DNA from: Serinus canaria
Taxonomy: Eukaryota; Chordata; Aves; Passeriformes; Fringillidae
Reading direction: 5' to 3'
Assembly (NCBI RefSeq): GCF_022539315.1
Contig: NC_066323.1
Coordinates: 4,218,219 to 4,282,218, forward strand
Length of the DNA stretch: 64,000 nt
Positions 40,691 through 53,200 of the stretch are shown here, piece after piece (the first letter of the stretch is position 1; every line of letters starts with the position of its first letter). The position numbers and the translations under genes were made by a program. A model generated the notes under the pieces. The model was not told where the DNA came from, made no database searches, and saw only the letters and a list, made by a program, of their open reading frames with translations.

Positions 40691-41584
40691 CTGTGGAAGC
40701 AGTGGAGACCCCAGCCCTGGTGAGCATCCCCACATGGCAGCACCACCATCCTCTCTGCTGGCACACGGAGCCATCCCAGAAGAAACAATGGCTTAATATT
40801 TAATGCTGTGCTTGTAATACAGAAGGATTATAAAGCAGCTTTTAAGCCTTGTAAATCCATCCCACACTCAGGCCATCTCTGACCTTGAAGGTGATGAGCA
40901 GCCAATGCCCACCCACAAGGGTCTGCATGTGGATGTGGGTGTGAGTGTTCCAGCAAACACCAAAGCCATCCCAGTGGAAGGAAGAGCCTGGGACAGGGCA
41001 GGATGGGCAGACACAAAGTGCTTCCCTGCCTCAGTCCCCTGGAGCAGGCTCTCAGAGCAGCACCAAACCATGGGGAAGCCAGGAAGCTTCCCAAACCAGA
41101 GGGACCATCAGAGCATGAGGAGAGATGGCTACACACATTCACACATGTGTGGTTACAGTCAGCCTGCACCAAAAGCAGCCTCTGAAGAGCTTGAAAATTT
41201 AAAAAAAAAGACCCAAAGCTGAGGATATAACACCAGAACCACGAATGCCCAAATCACACCCAACCTTGCAACATCACAGTTCATTTTATAAAAACATGAA
41301 CGTGGGAAATGAGAAATGCTCACAGTGCTCCTACAAATGCAACAGCTGTCTAGGGTTAGAGCTGCTTGTTTAGACTGCAAGATGATGGGGCTCTGAATTC
41401 CTTCAGCAGCCTGTGAATGGGGGCACCAGGTGCCCTGGGTGTGCTCAGGACCAGCACCCAGCACAGCAGGCCAGGTGTTGGGACAAGGGTGGCCGGCAGC
41501 ACGACCTGCTCTGCAGGCACTGGTGAGCACACTTCAGTCTGGCCTCTCAGGCAAGGCACAGCAGTCAGTCTGCAGCTATAAAAG

Positions 41585-41815
41585 CTGTGTATGTAAACTA
41601 CAGTTAATTCTTTACAGCAATAATCCCCAGGAAATATTAATTGTGTGCAGCATGGTAGCTTCTTCCACATAGATAAAGCAGCAGTGATTAATTATCGAGC
41701 TATTGACCATCAGCCTTTCAGAAAGGGAGACAATAAACCAACTGATGATTAGAAACAATTACTGTCATTCTTCACTCAGGCTAATTATCTGAATTTCTAT
41801 TAATGACCCAGGAAC
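41585..41815. other. Candidate conserved noncoding block (homeodomain-rich)
   Basis: About 230 bases of complex AT-rich sequence packed with TAAT-type cores: AGTTAATTC, TATTAATTG, GATTAATTATCGAGC, GATGATTAGAAAC, CTAATTATCTGAA and TATTAATGACC. There is no low-complexity run or repeat family. It is the densest such cluster I noticed. Enhancer function is inference only. Confidence 0.4.
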
Positions 41816-43624
41816 CTGTAGAGTTTGTGATCTCACTAGGGCAGATGTAAGGGCCCAGCACTTGATCAGCAGCAGCCAGACTGAGACAGAGGTCAGGCAA
41901 GTTAAACATGGCACACACTCCACTCTATTTTCCCATATCCACCCTCAAAAATAAGATAAAGGTAAAAGGAGTCTTCTAAAAGTCTTTCCTTAGGATATTT
42001 ACCTGCTACCCCACCAGCCTGCACTGATGAAATGCCTGGGGATGCCAGGAGAAGGATGTCACTGTGCATGGAGTGCACAAACAGCACCCAGGAGTGCAGG
42101 ACACACGTTATCCCTCCTCCTCTGGCACCTGCAAACTCCAAGACAACTCTATCAAACACAGACTTGATAGAATGTGCCTGGGACATTCCCACAGGTTTGT
42201 CTCAGGAACCAAATTGTCCCAGCAGTCCTGCTGCTCCCAGCTCTCCAGCAACAGGTGACTTGGATTTCAAATATTTTACTTTCTTTCTAATATCCACACA
42301 CCTCAACCTCTCCACCAACTAGGTCAAACCTGGGCATTTGCCTCCAGGTGGATTGGCCCTGACTTCTGGTAAATACCAGCTAGGCAATAAGTCCTGACTA
42401 AAGACCCTGGGATGAATTTCTTCAATCTTTTGCCATGTGCATTGTACTCCAGACAGAGAGACAACAAAAAGCAATTGCAAAACCCATATTCCCTTCAAAC
42501 AGCTGCCTCACTTGGGCTGGCAGAGGACTTAGAGGTGCTCCACCTGCCCTGGGGTGGCTCCCAGAGGTGATTCCCCTGCCCTGCCCCATCAGGTGGGATG
42601 GTAAAGCAGCTCCCTGGAGGGCCACAGCTGACATGGGCAGCACGTGGATCCCAAACGCTCTAAATGAGAGCACAGACTATTGCTGCCTAATAGTTTGCTG
42701 ATTATATGGCATTTACCAGATAATTAAGCAATCAATAGTTATTGTGCAGTTACAGAGGTGCCCACATACTCTATCTTGTACCCTGTAAAATAAAACCTTG
42801 CTGAAGCTGTAAATGGAGAGCCACATCCCCAGGGCACCAGACAAAGCAGGATCTGGCATTAATGACCACTGTCCTCCTGGCACAGTTGGGAAGAAGCACG
42901 TGAGTATGTAATCTCAACATCATTTACTTCCGTGTTGTAAAACACACAAGATGAGAGGTACAAAGGTTACCATCTGATCTATTTCCTGATTTTTTTTTTC
43001 TCATTACTGTGAAGGTTTGCATCAAAATCCTCCCTGGCTGACACCAGCCATTGGCGACTGTGCTAATGGCCATGGCTAATCCCTTAAAAACACTGGGGGA
43101 TTGCTCTGGTTTTCCACTTACTCAATGCACAGTAAGTAGCCCACTGCATATGTCCCCAAGCTTTGCATCCATCTATTGGACAGGTATTTCTGAGCAGCCC
43201 AGAGTCCTTTTCCTTTGAACCCCTGTATTTATTGGTGCTGGACACCCCACTGGTTATGGCCCTGATCTATCCAGGCAATCTAAGCACATGCAGTATTTTA
43301 AGGAGTATTTGTTTGCTCTCATGCAGAGTAGAAATAAGCAGCAATAATAATGTTCTGGGACATAAAAGCAGCATTTCCTCACAGTTTAGATAATGCTCTG
43401 AAGGATCCTAGTGAGTTTTGTGTTTAGAGTTGCTTTCAGCCATCAGCTAAAAACCAGTGAGGCAAAGGCTTAATTCCCCAAGTCCAACTCATTGTATTCC
43501 TGATAGTCGTTTCCTTAAATACCTATAACAGAAATAAAATCCAAAGACAGAAAAATTCACTACTGTAACAATGTCTGGCACAGAAGCTAGCAAGTTCTCA
43601 GTCTTTCATCAAAACCAGTTTACA

Positions 43625-43800
43625 ATCTGTAACATTAGATGCAGGATTATTAGAAAATAAAGAAAAGCTTCCGATTCAATTAGAGAGATAAATCATCACC
43701 AGTGCAGTCCCTCATTAGAATAAAAATCGAGCTATTCACGAGAGAATAGCTCGATTTTTTTGTTAAGCAGCGAACAAGGAATGTTATTTCTCTCTGCATT
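43625..43800. other. Candidate conserved noncoding block around the 16-bp hairpin
   Basis: Complex AT-rich sequence with TAACATTAGATG, GATTATTAGAAAATAAAG, TTCAATTAGAGAGATAAATC and the perfect hairpin at 43722-43759, then GTTAAGCAGCGAAC. An intact stem inside otherwise non-repetitive DNA suggests constraint or recent origin. Which of the two is not decidable here. Confidence 0.35.
43722..43759. repeat. Perfect 16-bp inverted repeat (hairpin), loop of 6
   Basis: The left arm AAAAATCGAGCTATTC (43722-43737) and the right arm GAATAGCTCGATTTTT (43744-43759) are exact reverse complements, separated by ACGAGA. The T run continues to 43761 after the right arm. Either strand would form a 16-bp stem in RNA. 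The surrounding 150 bases are AT-rich and non-repetitive, with no sign of a transposon terminus. It is too short for a standard pre-miRNA stem. Function unknown. Confidence 0.9.
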
Positions 43801-44381
43801 TTTCCAAAGTGAGGAGCTTGTGTGGGGTTAGAGAAGTGAGAGCAGAGCAGGTCCCTGCCGAGGGCTCCTGCAGTGCCCAGGTGTCACTGGGGTATGGCCA
43901 CAGCTGGGAAGAACCAAAGGGATATTTTAACCTGCTCTTCTGAGCAAAGGAAGACCTTTACTTGAAAATACAGAGGTCAAACAGAGCCCATGGCCTTTGC
44001 CTCAAGCATAAGGCTCAGAAAACAAGGCTTTGATTCACAGAAGCACAGTGAAGCACCTGAAAGGGATCTTCAAACCATGACCCAGAAAGGAGGATCAAAG
44101 CAGCAGCTGCATCCCGATGCAGACAGGCACTGCTCTGGCAGTGGTGCCCTCCTTCTGGGAGCTCTCAGGGTGCACCAGGCTTGGCCAACACGACTCTCCT
44201 CCCACGAGCAAGGAGAAGGCATGTGCTGTGCCAGGGGCTCCCCAGCCACTCCAACGCAGCAGATGCTGAGGCTGGCCTCCATGAATCCCTGCTCTCTGAA
44301 GGCTCCTGTTACTGTGGTATTCCCAGACACTTCTCAAGGCTCCCCACCATGTAGGGCTGAGAGATCATTCAGCAGTAAGAA

Positions 44382-44413
44382 GATAAAGGGCATGCATAAC
44401 CACGCCCTTTATC
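44382..44413. repeat. Perfect 10-bp inverted repeat, loop of 12
   Basis: GATAAAGGGC (44382-44391) and GCCCTTTATC (44404-44413) are exact reverse complements around a 12-base spacer. This is a short structure that could arise by chance in a window of this size. Confidence 0.75.
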
Positions 44414-44861
44414 CCATGGGATCAATGGGAAGCTTGCACCTTGCACATTTTCCCCCCAGGTCCTGGGCAGGCCAGCTGGTTATCACCAGGACAGCTGCAG
44501 TCTCCAGCACAAACCTGGCCATGCAGCAGCATCAGGCATTGCTGCTATATCAGATTTTCTAGGAGAAACATCAAGGCTGCAGCACACAGACACAAAACAT
44601 CATCCCCTGCCTGGAATAAACATCTCACTTCTGCCTCTTTCCAACTGCAAAGTTGCCTTTCTTGCTTCCGAGAGGGACCAGCCATGAGAAGGAGGGGTGA
44701 TGCTCACCAGGTGACTGCTCCTGGCTGAGAGCACAGGGGTTGGACCTGCTCGGGCTGGCAGCCAGCACCAGAACCCAAAAACACAACCAGAGGTGCAACA
44801 GCCTCTAGGAGGGCAGCAAATGGTGCACCTCAAGAAACACAGCACAGAGGGTTAGAGGTAG

Positions 44862-44979
44862 GTCACCACCCCTGCAGGGACTTAGCAGATATGTAGATGT
44901 GGCACTTAGGGACATGGTGGGCTGGGTTATTGTCCAGACTCAATCTTGAAGACCTTTTCCAAACTAAATGATTCTGTGA
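44862..44979 (+). mobile_element. Short CR1 LINE 3' fragment
   Basis: The plus strand runs through GTAGATGTGGCACTTAGGGA, then GAAGACCTTTTCCAAACTAA and ends ATGATTCTGTGAA. This aligns by eye with the reverse complement of the copy at 9340-9440 (TAGATGTGGTGCTCGGGGAT ... GGTCTTTTCCAACCTAAACG ... ATTCTGTGA). It is the CR1 3' UTR in sense orientation on the plus strand, opposite to both the gene and the 9.3-kb copy. Only about 120 bases survive; the 5' limit is approximate. Confidence 0.85.
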
Positions 44980-45908
44980 ACAGTCCAGCCCTGCCTGAGA
45001 GGGGTTTGGAAATGGCAATGGAACAACCATCTAATTACAGAGGACGCTGCTCCTAGGTACGGATCACTTCTAAGGGCTGACTTAGAATGGAGCCAGAAGG
45101 TCTGTGTGTGTTGAAAGTTGATCCATTTGTTTTGCTGCAAGAGATAAATACAGCAGTGGTATCTGGAGAAAAAGAATCACAGAGATCTTATTTCCACGCT
45201 GGGTTTTAGGGTGGGACACCATAAACAGTTATGTATGTTTTATTTCAAAGTCTGCTTTTGTTTATAGAGCGTGTGCTACTCCAGGACTTCAGTTTAGGAG
45301 AGCTGTAAAGTCAGGCTTAGCCTGAGCTCATACCTCAATACTTACTAATTTGGTTTGGACAGCAACGTTTTCCCCTCCACCCCCGTCCCCATCCCGTCTG
45401 GCACCGGCACCACGTGAATCACACCGAGGACAATCCAGTTACTCCAGCACATTAAAAACAGTAAGGAGGAGGATTTTCCCCTTGTACAGCACGGGAAAAA
45501 GGAACAGAGAAACGTTCAGCCTACACTTGGGACATTTCTGGGTGTTTTTTTCCCCTTTGAGGTAACACACAGAAAGAATTGAACCCAGCAAGAGGAAACC
45601 TGATCAGCTGAGCCACACAACCAGCAGCACCAGCTTATTTCCCTTTTTTGCTCTCCGCAAAAACACGACACTTTGAAAAGGCCGTTACAGGCACATAGTT
45701 TCCACGGATTGTTAGAAATATGAACCAGTTAAAATTAGGTCACCTTCCACCGTTATTTTAGCAGCTGAGAAGAAAAACAGTTCAGAAGGGAGCTCCCATG
45801 GCAGGGAGCACATGGTGGGAAAACAATGAATACCAGAGGGGAAGGCTCCCTGGAATATAACCTTGATAAGAACAGCTTTGGGGTGGGGTGGTTTTTCCTT
45901 TGTTTTTG

Positions 45909-45921
45909 TTTTTTTTTTTTT
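45909..45921. repeat. T13 homopolymer in T/G-rich tract
   Basis: T13 preceded by GGTTTTTCCTTTGTTTTTG. A simple low-complexity tract about 1.2 kb from exon 2 on its downstream side. Confidence 0.8.
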
Positions 45922-47087
45922 AAATCTGTTTCAGTTCAAAAATTCACACATTCAAAATTCCAGAAGTTCCACTTCATCTTCGGTTCACTTCAATCCCTCG
46001 ATCCTTCTACTGACAGGATTAGTCTACAGCAGCAGGAGGATGGGGGAATCTTGGCTCTTTGAACACCATTCTCTTCAGCAGGGGCAGCTCACTGTCTTTC
46101 AGAGCATGACAAGCAAGAGCTGAGTCTCCAAAACCACAGAGAAGGAGCACATGAGTATATTCTTTTCTATAGTCAAAATGAAACATGGGCATGATGGGTA
46201 AGCAGGATCTCTGTGTGCCCACACACACATGAGTACACGTGTACACAGCACTTGTGCCCACACATACAGGAGCTTCTTGGAGAATGAGGCCTAGGGGAGG
46301 TACTGATTCCCAGCAGAACCATAAAAGTTGGCAAATTCCTCATGCAACCATGACAAGAAACATCTCCCCACCACATATAAACACAGATAACCCCAGACCT
46401 TGAAATAATTAAATCCCACCCCAAATGCACAAGAACATTCCATAAAAAGACCCCACCAAGATAACAAAATCTGGAAATTCCCCAAGCTAAGAAGTGTTTG
46501 GGACAGGTGATATAATACAGAAGAAGGGCATTTTAAAGATTCTTGTAAAGAAGTTCATGCTTTTAAAAATCCTGCTCTTCACAGTCCCTTCACTACTCTC
46601 ATCTGGATTGCTGCTTCTTGATGTTTAGAAAAATTTAAAGCAATCCTACTGACTGTAACAGGCACTTTAATAAAAACATTTTAATAGTGTTTTTAATCCT
46701 GTAGCAGGTTCCTGCCAGTGGAAAGGATGGCAGCCAGCCTGTGTGCAAGCAGAGCACTAGACTGTAGCAAACTCATTTGGCAGCCTATTGCAGCCATAAA
46801 CTCAGCTCTTAGACGAGATCAAGATTTAGCTATTAAAGCACAGACTTCTCACTCCCTCCTCATCATCTAATCAATAAAAAGCAACTGGGGGGAAAGGGGG
46901 AGAAAAAAAAGCAATTCATTTTCTTGTGACAGCTTCAGAGCTTACGTGAATTGCTTATTATAAGAGCTCTGTGTGCTACACGGTACATGCACACAAGACC
47001 AAAGGGTCAGAGTTCAGCAAGGCTTCTTGTCAGGTTTGAAATGGTCAAAGCCTAGTCAAGGTGATGTGCTGGGATGCTCCAAGTTCA

Positions 47088-47198
<111 letters not shown>

Positions 47199-47230
47199 CT
47201 AGGAGAAAAGAAAAAGAATGTTAAATAAGC
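47199..47230 (-). other. TNIK: 3' splice site (acceptor) of TNIK exon 2
   Basis: On the minus strand the exon is preceded by TTCTTTTTCTTTTCTCCTAG, a nearly unbroken polypyrimidine tract ending in CTAG directly before GATCC. A plausible branch site, TTTAAC, lies about 20-27 bases upstream of the exon. No other AG occurs between it and the splice junction. This is a textbook strong acceptor and fixes the exon's 5' edge at 47198. Confidence 0.88.
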
Positions 47231-50200
47231 AATATTTATAGACTTCTGAAAAAATAAATGTTTGATGAAGATCAATATTTCTCTGACAAGGGCTTTGAGT
47301 GGTTTAAGGTTTTCAGGCAGACAAGGGATGGGAAATACAGGGACAATGAGCAGAAGCGTGGCACTGTCCAGGTGACAGCCCTGTGTGGGCAGCACAGACC
47401 TGCCAGGTGCTGCCCACCTCCAGCACCTGGGCTGGGAGATGCCAGGCAGGTGCCTGTGAGTGAGCATCCATCCATTTGACTGTCATCTGCTTGATCTATG
47501 AATACTCAGGGCATGCTTTAAATGCAACAGCAAACATTTGCTATTAGAAGTTAGATTTTCTTATGTATCAGCTTTGGAATTAAACAAGCCAACTGGCAGG
47601 ATGCCATTCTAGGGCTCAAAACAGAGGTTTCCAGGTCTATTTCTGGGGTCAGCAGCATTAGTGTTACTCGGTCTAAAGGCCATTTTTGGTTTGGTGCACC
47701 CTGGCTATTGACATCCCAGTTTGCCAGTTGAGATGAGCAGCTCCAAGGCAATGCTATATGAGGACACAATACCTTGTAAAGGTGGCAACAAAGCACAAAA
47801 TCCTGTCCCCAGGTCCGCCTGCACTTGGCATGTGCCCAGCCAGGGGAAGTGCAGTCTCACACACATGTGCACCCACCAGCACAGTCCAAAGATGATACGA
47901 GCAGTGAGGTACGAGGGAGGGTGGGGAAAGAAGGAATAACCAGTGCTATTTTCTCCTCTTGGTAGGTTTTCCCCTTCCAGAAGCTTTATTTATACTCTCC
48001 TGCTCCTCCTCCTTTTCCTGTACTCAGCGCTCCAATTTTGGAGAGCACAATCCCCCTGGAAGCTGGCAGATGTGGAGGCATCCTGACATCCCTGGGGTCT
48101 GTGTGTCCCTGAGCCCATCCACCCAAGGGGTGACCTTGTCTCCCACACCACCACCCATCCTCATCCTCCCTGCTGGGTTTTGAGTCACTTGAGCTGCTGG
48201 ATGACTTGGCATCCCAGTGAGCCCAGGGATACCATCTCCCAGGGATACCTGCCAAGGAGGATCAGCCAGCAGCACTCCTGAGGAGAGAGGAGATGGACAC
48301 CCACCACCCCACTACAGACACAGAGGTTTCATTCATTACAAAGCTGCATGAACTCAAGATGCTTGTGGGTCCAAAAGTCAAACACTGGATCATTGTGAGA
48401 AGCTGAGAAGCAAGGTTCATCCAGAAAAAGTAAGTTAATCAGAGTCCTGACATGGCTGGGGCAGCTTTCCACCCAGCCAGGAACACATGCTGCTGTAGAG
48501 TAGCTGGGGTTTGGCACAGCTCTGTGACAGGGTGACAGCAACCCCTCTGACCATTCAGAAATGCCACATCCCCCTTCTGCCTGCTCCTCCATCACGTATC
48601 AGCAGCTTCTTCAGGCTGCCTGGGAAACCCTGGGGTACTCCAGGGTGGGAACCCCACCCAGCCTTCTGGGACAATCTGCAGCAAAGGGCAGGGAAGCTGT
48701 GCTGGAGGTCACCACCGAGGACACATCTGCCCTGGTGCAAACACACCTGTATCCACACACTTGGGCTGGACACAGGTGAGGCTGCAGTACAACAGGTTTC
48801 CAGCGTGCAGCATCTCAGCTGGGTGTGGATAGCCTGTGGGTTTTGCTGCCTTGGTACCAGGCAGGGAAATGCCAGGAATGGATGGGAAAGGGAACTGACA
48901 CCGGGTTTCCACACTGGGTGAGGAGGTGGGGGAGGGGGAAACATGGCAGCAGCTGCTGTTTATTTTTTGAGTTTCTTTCCTAAGGGTTGTTCTCTGCAGT
49001 GCTGAAACAACTCTGAAAGAGGCTTTTCCAGTGCTACAAGTATATCTATTTTTGAATATTCACTAGGAGATTAAGGCAGAAGAAAGCTGTGCCTAGGGCA
49101 TATGCTTAGGAGGTTTGGAAAAACATCCAGGGATGCAGCTGGCCATTTCTGATAAAAAGAACTCTTTTTTGCAATAAGTTTTCCAACTGCTTTCTACAAA
49201 TCCTAAAACTCAGGAGCACCCCATCCCACCATCCCACGCTCACTGCTCTGACATGCGCAAACGTCATATTTGTGGCTCCAACAGATTTGCCCGAGTCCAT
49301 CCATCCCTTGTTTGTGATGCCAGTCCCACAACTGCCTCTACTGTCACTGTGCCCAGGGCAGCTCTGTTCCAGTCAGGGGCAGCTCTGTGCCAGGAGGGCT
49401 TTCCCCCATAGCTCCCATCACCGACACTTTCCACTCCTGACATCCCATCCTGGCTTCCACCAGCCAGGCAGTTTCTCTGCTGCAATGTCCCCTTCTCCAT
49501 CCTGTTTTCTCCCTGCATTTTTCCAGAAGCATTGCCAAGGTAACTGGGCATCTCTCAGCACAGCCAGGAGTGACACTGTTCCCCTGACTGCTGCCACAGG
49601 CAGCTCCACCTCAGCACAGCCAACACGCTGGGAGCACCAGCACTGTCAGGGAGCACAGGGGGCTGGATCTCTCCTCCCAGACCTGCCCTCCTCCCATGAA
49701 GCAGGTAGTCAAAGGGAAAAGGCTCTCCCCAAGAGCCACTATTAGAACCAGGAATAAAATGCTATTAATGGCCTTTCCATAAAACACGCAGCAAAGGATG
49801 GTGTGGGCAAGGGAAAAAAAAGCCCTGCTTCCTATTGGCCTCCCCTGGACTGATTGATACACAGAAAAGAGATTTGCATCTTAAAGGCTGCTGGGGAATA
49901 GGCTGTCCCTGGTACCAGGGGCACACCCTGCACATCCCACAAAGCCCCTGCTGAGATGCTGCAGGAGGGTACCAGAGCAGCTCAGGCAGGCTGGAGCGGG
50001 CAGGGAGGAAGAAAAATAGAGAGGAACACAGCATGGGTGATGTTAGCCAGGGGAAAAAGAAATCCACCCTGCAGAGCCCCAACCAGGACCAATCCAGGCC
50101 AAGCAGGGAATAATCTCAGACCAAATATAGCCTGTGCTGCAGATCAGGGCTCACAGCAGTGCCGAGCTGCACTTGGCTGGGGGTGGCTGCAAAGCTCATC

Positions 50201-53200
50201 CCACACAGCTGCTTCCAGCCTGACACCTCCCTCCTTCTGCTGATGCCCTCTCCTCAGTCCAGGAGGGACACACAGGTGATAAGGCTGCTGCAGCCTGCTC
50301 TTCCCACACCCCAGAATGCCTTCACAAGAACTAATGTACCTCCTGTAATTGCAAACAGCTGCACTGAATAACAAGCCCACAAATAAAAGGAAAAAATGAG
50401 GTGAGCTGTTAGTTTAGGCAAAGAAGGTGCATTGTTTAAAACAGGGGGAGAGAGACAGCATTTGAGACAAACCCACAAATAATTTTCAGCTCTACATTAG
50501 CTTCATTTAACTAGAAAAGGATTTTTACAGCTGTAGCACCAGGACTTTGCCAAGATACTTTTAACTAAGGTAGGGTCCCTCCCTTCTCCCTGCTACTCAG
50601 AGCTTGTGCCAGAAAACACAGGAACAAACTCAAGCTCTCCATAAAATATTCTCTCTGTAAAGCAACAAAACACTCAAGAGGACTTTTCATCTACCCATTG
50701 GGATGGGAAATGTTTCACAGAGTAGCACCTGCAGCAAGGGTTGTGCAGATCCAGAGTTCCTCCAGGCAGAGATGGGTTGGGACCTGCCCAGACCTGCCTT
50801 TTGTGCCAGGATATGACCATGCTGCCACAGGTAAAGCCAGGACAGGCTCAAATTCAAGTGGGAAATTGTTATGTTTCTACTAATCTCTAAAGAAAATCAG
50901 TGGTACAAAGGTTTCAATGGCTAAAGCCAGTCTGAGACACAGAAGAACACAGAGGCATCATCCTTTCCAACAATATCATGGGTAAGGACAAAAAAGGCCA
51001 CTTTATTTCAGTAAACAGTGTATTTGAAACTGGGGTATTATCAGAAAAGGGACTTCTGTGTGTGGATGATAAAGCAGGATATATTCAAATTTCAGTAACA
51101 AAACAGGCCTCCCTTTTGAAGACTTATCAGCATGGAGCACACAGTGGGGCTGGCAGGTTCCTGGTTAAAACTGCTCCCTCCCTTCTGCCTAACCCACAGA
51201 ACTAAAGCTGAAAGATGTCCTTGCCCACACCACAATGTGTCAACAAGTCCAATGCACAACACTTTGCTTGAGGAGACTATTCAGAGAGCAATATTCACAC
51301 CCAGGGCTAAGTCACCTAAGGGCCAAGGGCTGCAGATGTGTATCAGTATTGGCTATGGTGAACAGAAGACAAGTGCTGCTAGTGAGCAGAACACAAGTTA
51401 GCCATCTTTAAATACCACTATGCAGGTGTCCATAAACATGAGAAATATTTATACACAGCCTGTACACCAAATCTGCTTGTTTTTCCTTGAAGGAGACTCA
51501 TTTTTTCTCCCTTCTAGCCCACACAAAAGGGATGTAACAGGAAGGGTTACATGAGGAGACAGTGGAAAGATGCTGAGGAGAGGGGAACCCAGGGGCACAC
51601 CAATTAAACCACGATTGCTGCGGATGCACAGGAGGGGAAATCAGAGATTGGAGCCTCTGTAATCACTGTGCACTTAGTCCCCCAATTCTAGCAGCTAATG
51701 ACAACTTCCAGCCAAAAATCATGGAGCTACCCAGTCATTAAGCAAATGTTACAACCCTAGAGAAGGAAAAAGCACTATGTAACCAGAGGCAGCACAGTTA
51801 CGGGTCAGTAACAGAGGAGCCTCCCCAGGCACCAATCAGCTAAAGCAGCTCTGTGGCATCAGAAGAGTTTTTTTAATCTCCACCAAGATATAAAGCCTGT
51901 GCACTAATGCTCCCCAGCATCAGGATATTATGAGCCTTTGCCTTACATCTCCATAATAAAACAACCTCAACAGGAGATCCCACAAAAAACAAAGCAGGCT
52001 TACAAAGCCATTTACTCATCACCCTCAACATGAGACCCAGGGAGCTCTGTCTGTGTGCAGGTGCCTCTGCCTAGACAAGTCCTGGGAGTTAGAAAGAGAA
52101 ATTTTGGCACTGGGAAGCACCAGAGGGTCATTCTTCCCAAAAAGCTGGCTCTTGTAAACTAATGGCAATGCCATGGCACCCAGACAGCCCAGGAAAGCCA
52201 TAATCCCACCTGGCATCACACAGCGTGGCATGGCAGAACTGTCAACCCAAGTGGTTGTCTTGAGGTGACAGCTGCCTGGAGAAAGTTGGGTTTTCCAACC
52301 CTACCAAGCTCCAACCAGAAGTGAAAGATCATTGATTCAGAATGTGAGAAAGGTTTTGCAAGCAGTGCAGGAGAGACAGAAAAGCCTTTCAGCAGAAGAG
52401 CTCAATAGGCAAAACTGTCACCAGAGTAACATTCCTGACTATGCAAAGCATCACTGCAAGGAATGAGTACAAGCATGAAGCCTTTTGTTCTCACACTATA
52501 GACCTGCCCAGATTTCATTTCCCCAAGGCCAAATGCTGGCTGGGCCATACTCTGTGAGGCCACCTCTCATGTTAGAAGGAAGCTTTAGAAACTCTGCAAA
52601 CAGCCATAAATCTCCCAGGCATCAGGACCCCAGTGACCTCAAGCTCTACAAAGTCCCCTGCTATTCCTTTTGAAGGGGCATCAGCTCACTCCTTTTGCAG
52701 CACTTTCTGCACTGGCTTCTACAGCAGGAATTGAAGCACTTGTGCAGCGTGACAAAACAAGGTCTGGATCACCTTGGGGAAGTTACCCCAAATGACACGC
52801 AGTTCACAGAAAAACAGAGGGGTTTGAAGAGCACTTGAAGACACAGCTGCTTTTTAGTAATCAGCTGGCTGTCTCCATCTCCAAGGCACTTCTAGTTAAC
52901 AGCCCTGTGAGTAATATGAAGATGGACTGCACAAGCCAGGAGAGGATTGTTAATATAGCTGCAGACAGCAGCAAACAAAGCAGGAAGGCAGAGGCCAAGG
53001 CAACAAAACACTGACTGAGTCACTGGGAACTTTCTAAAAAAGATGCTGGGGACATGACTTTTTCAAGTTTCAGTCACACAGACACAGCCCTAAGGCCGCC
53101 CATTAATTAAAGCAGTGCAAAAAAACCTCAAAAGTCTGCACAGGTATTTCTGAGATAAAAGTCAAGCAACGAAGCAGAATCACGCTGGACTACTGGATGT

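Noticed and set aside
43722..43761. Hairpin plus T run as a bacterial intrinsic terminator or a pre-miRNA
   Set aside because: The host is a vertebrate nuclear gene, so bacterial termination does not apply. A 16-bp stem with a 6-base loop is shorter than a typical pre-miRNA stem of about 22-30 bp, and flanking pairing is weak.
43990..44562. 190-codon plus-strand frame
   Set aside because: No domain or homology recognised; reads across ordinary intron and is antisense to TNIK.
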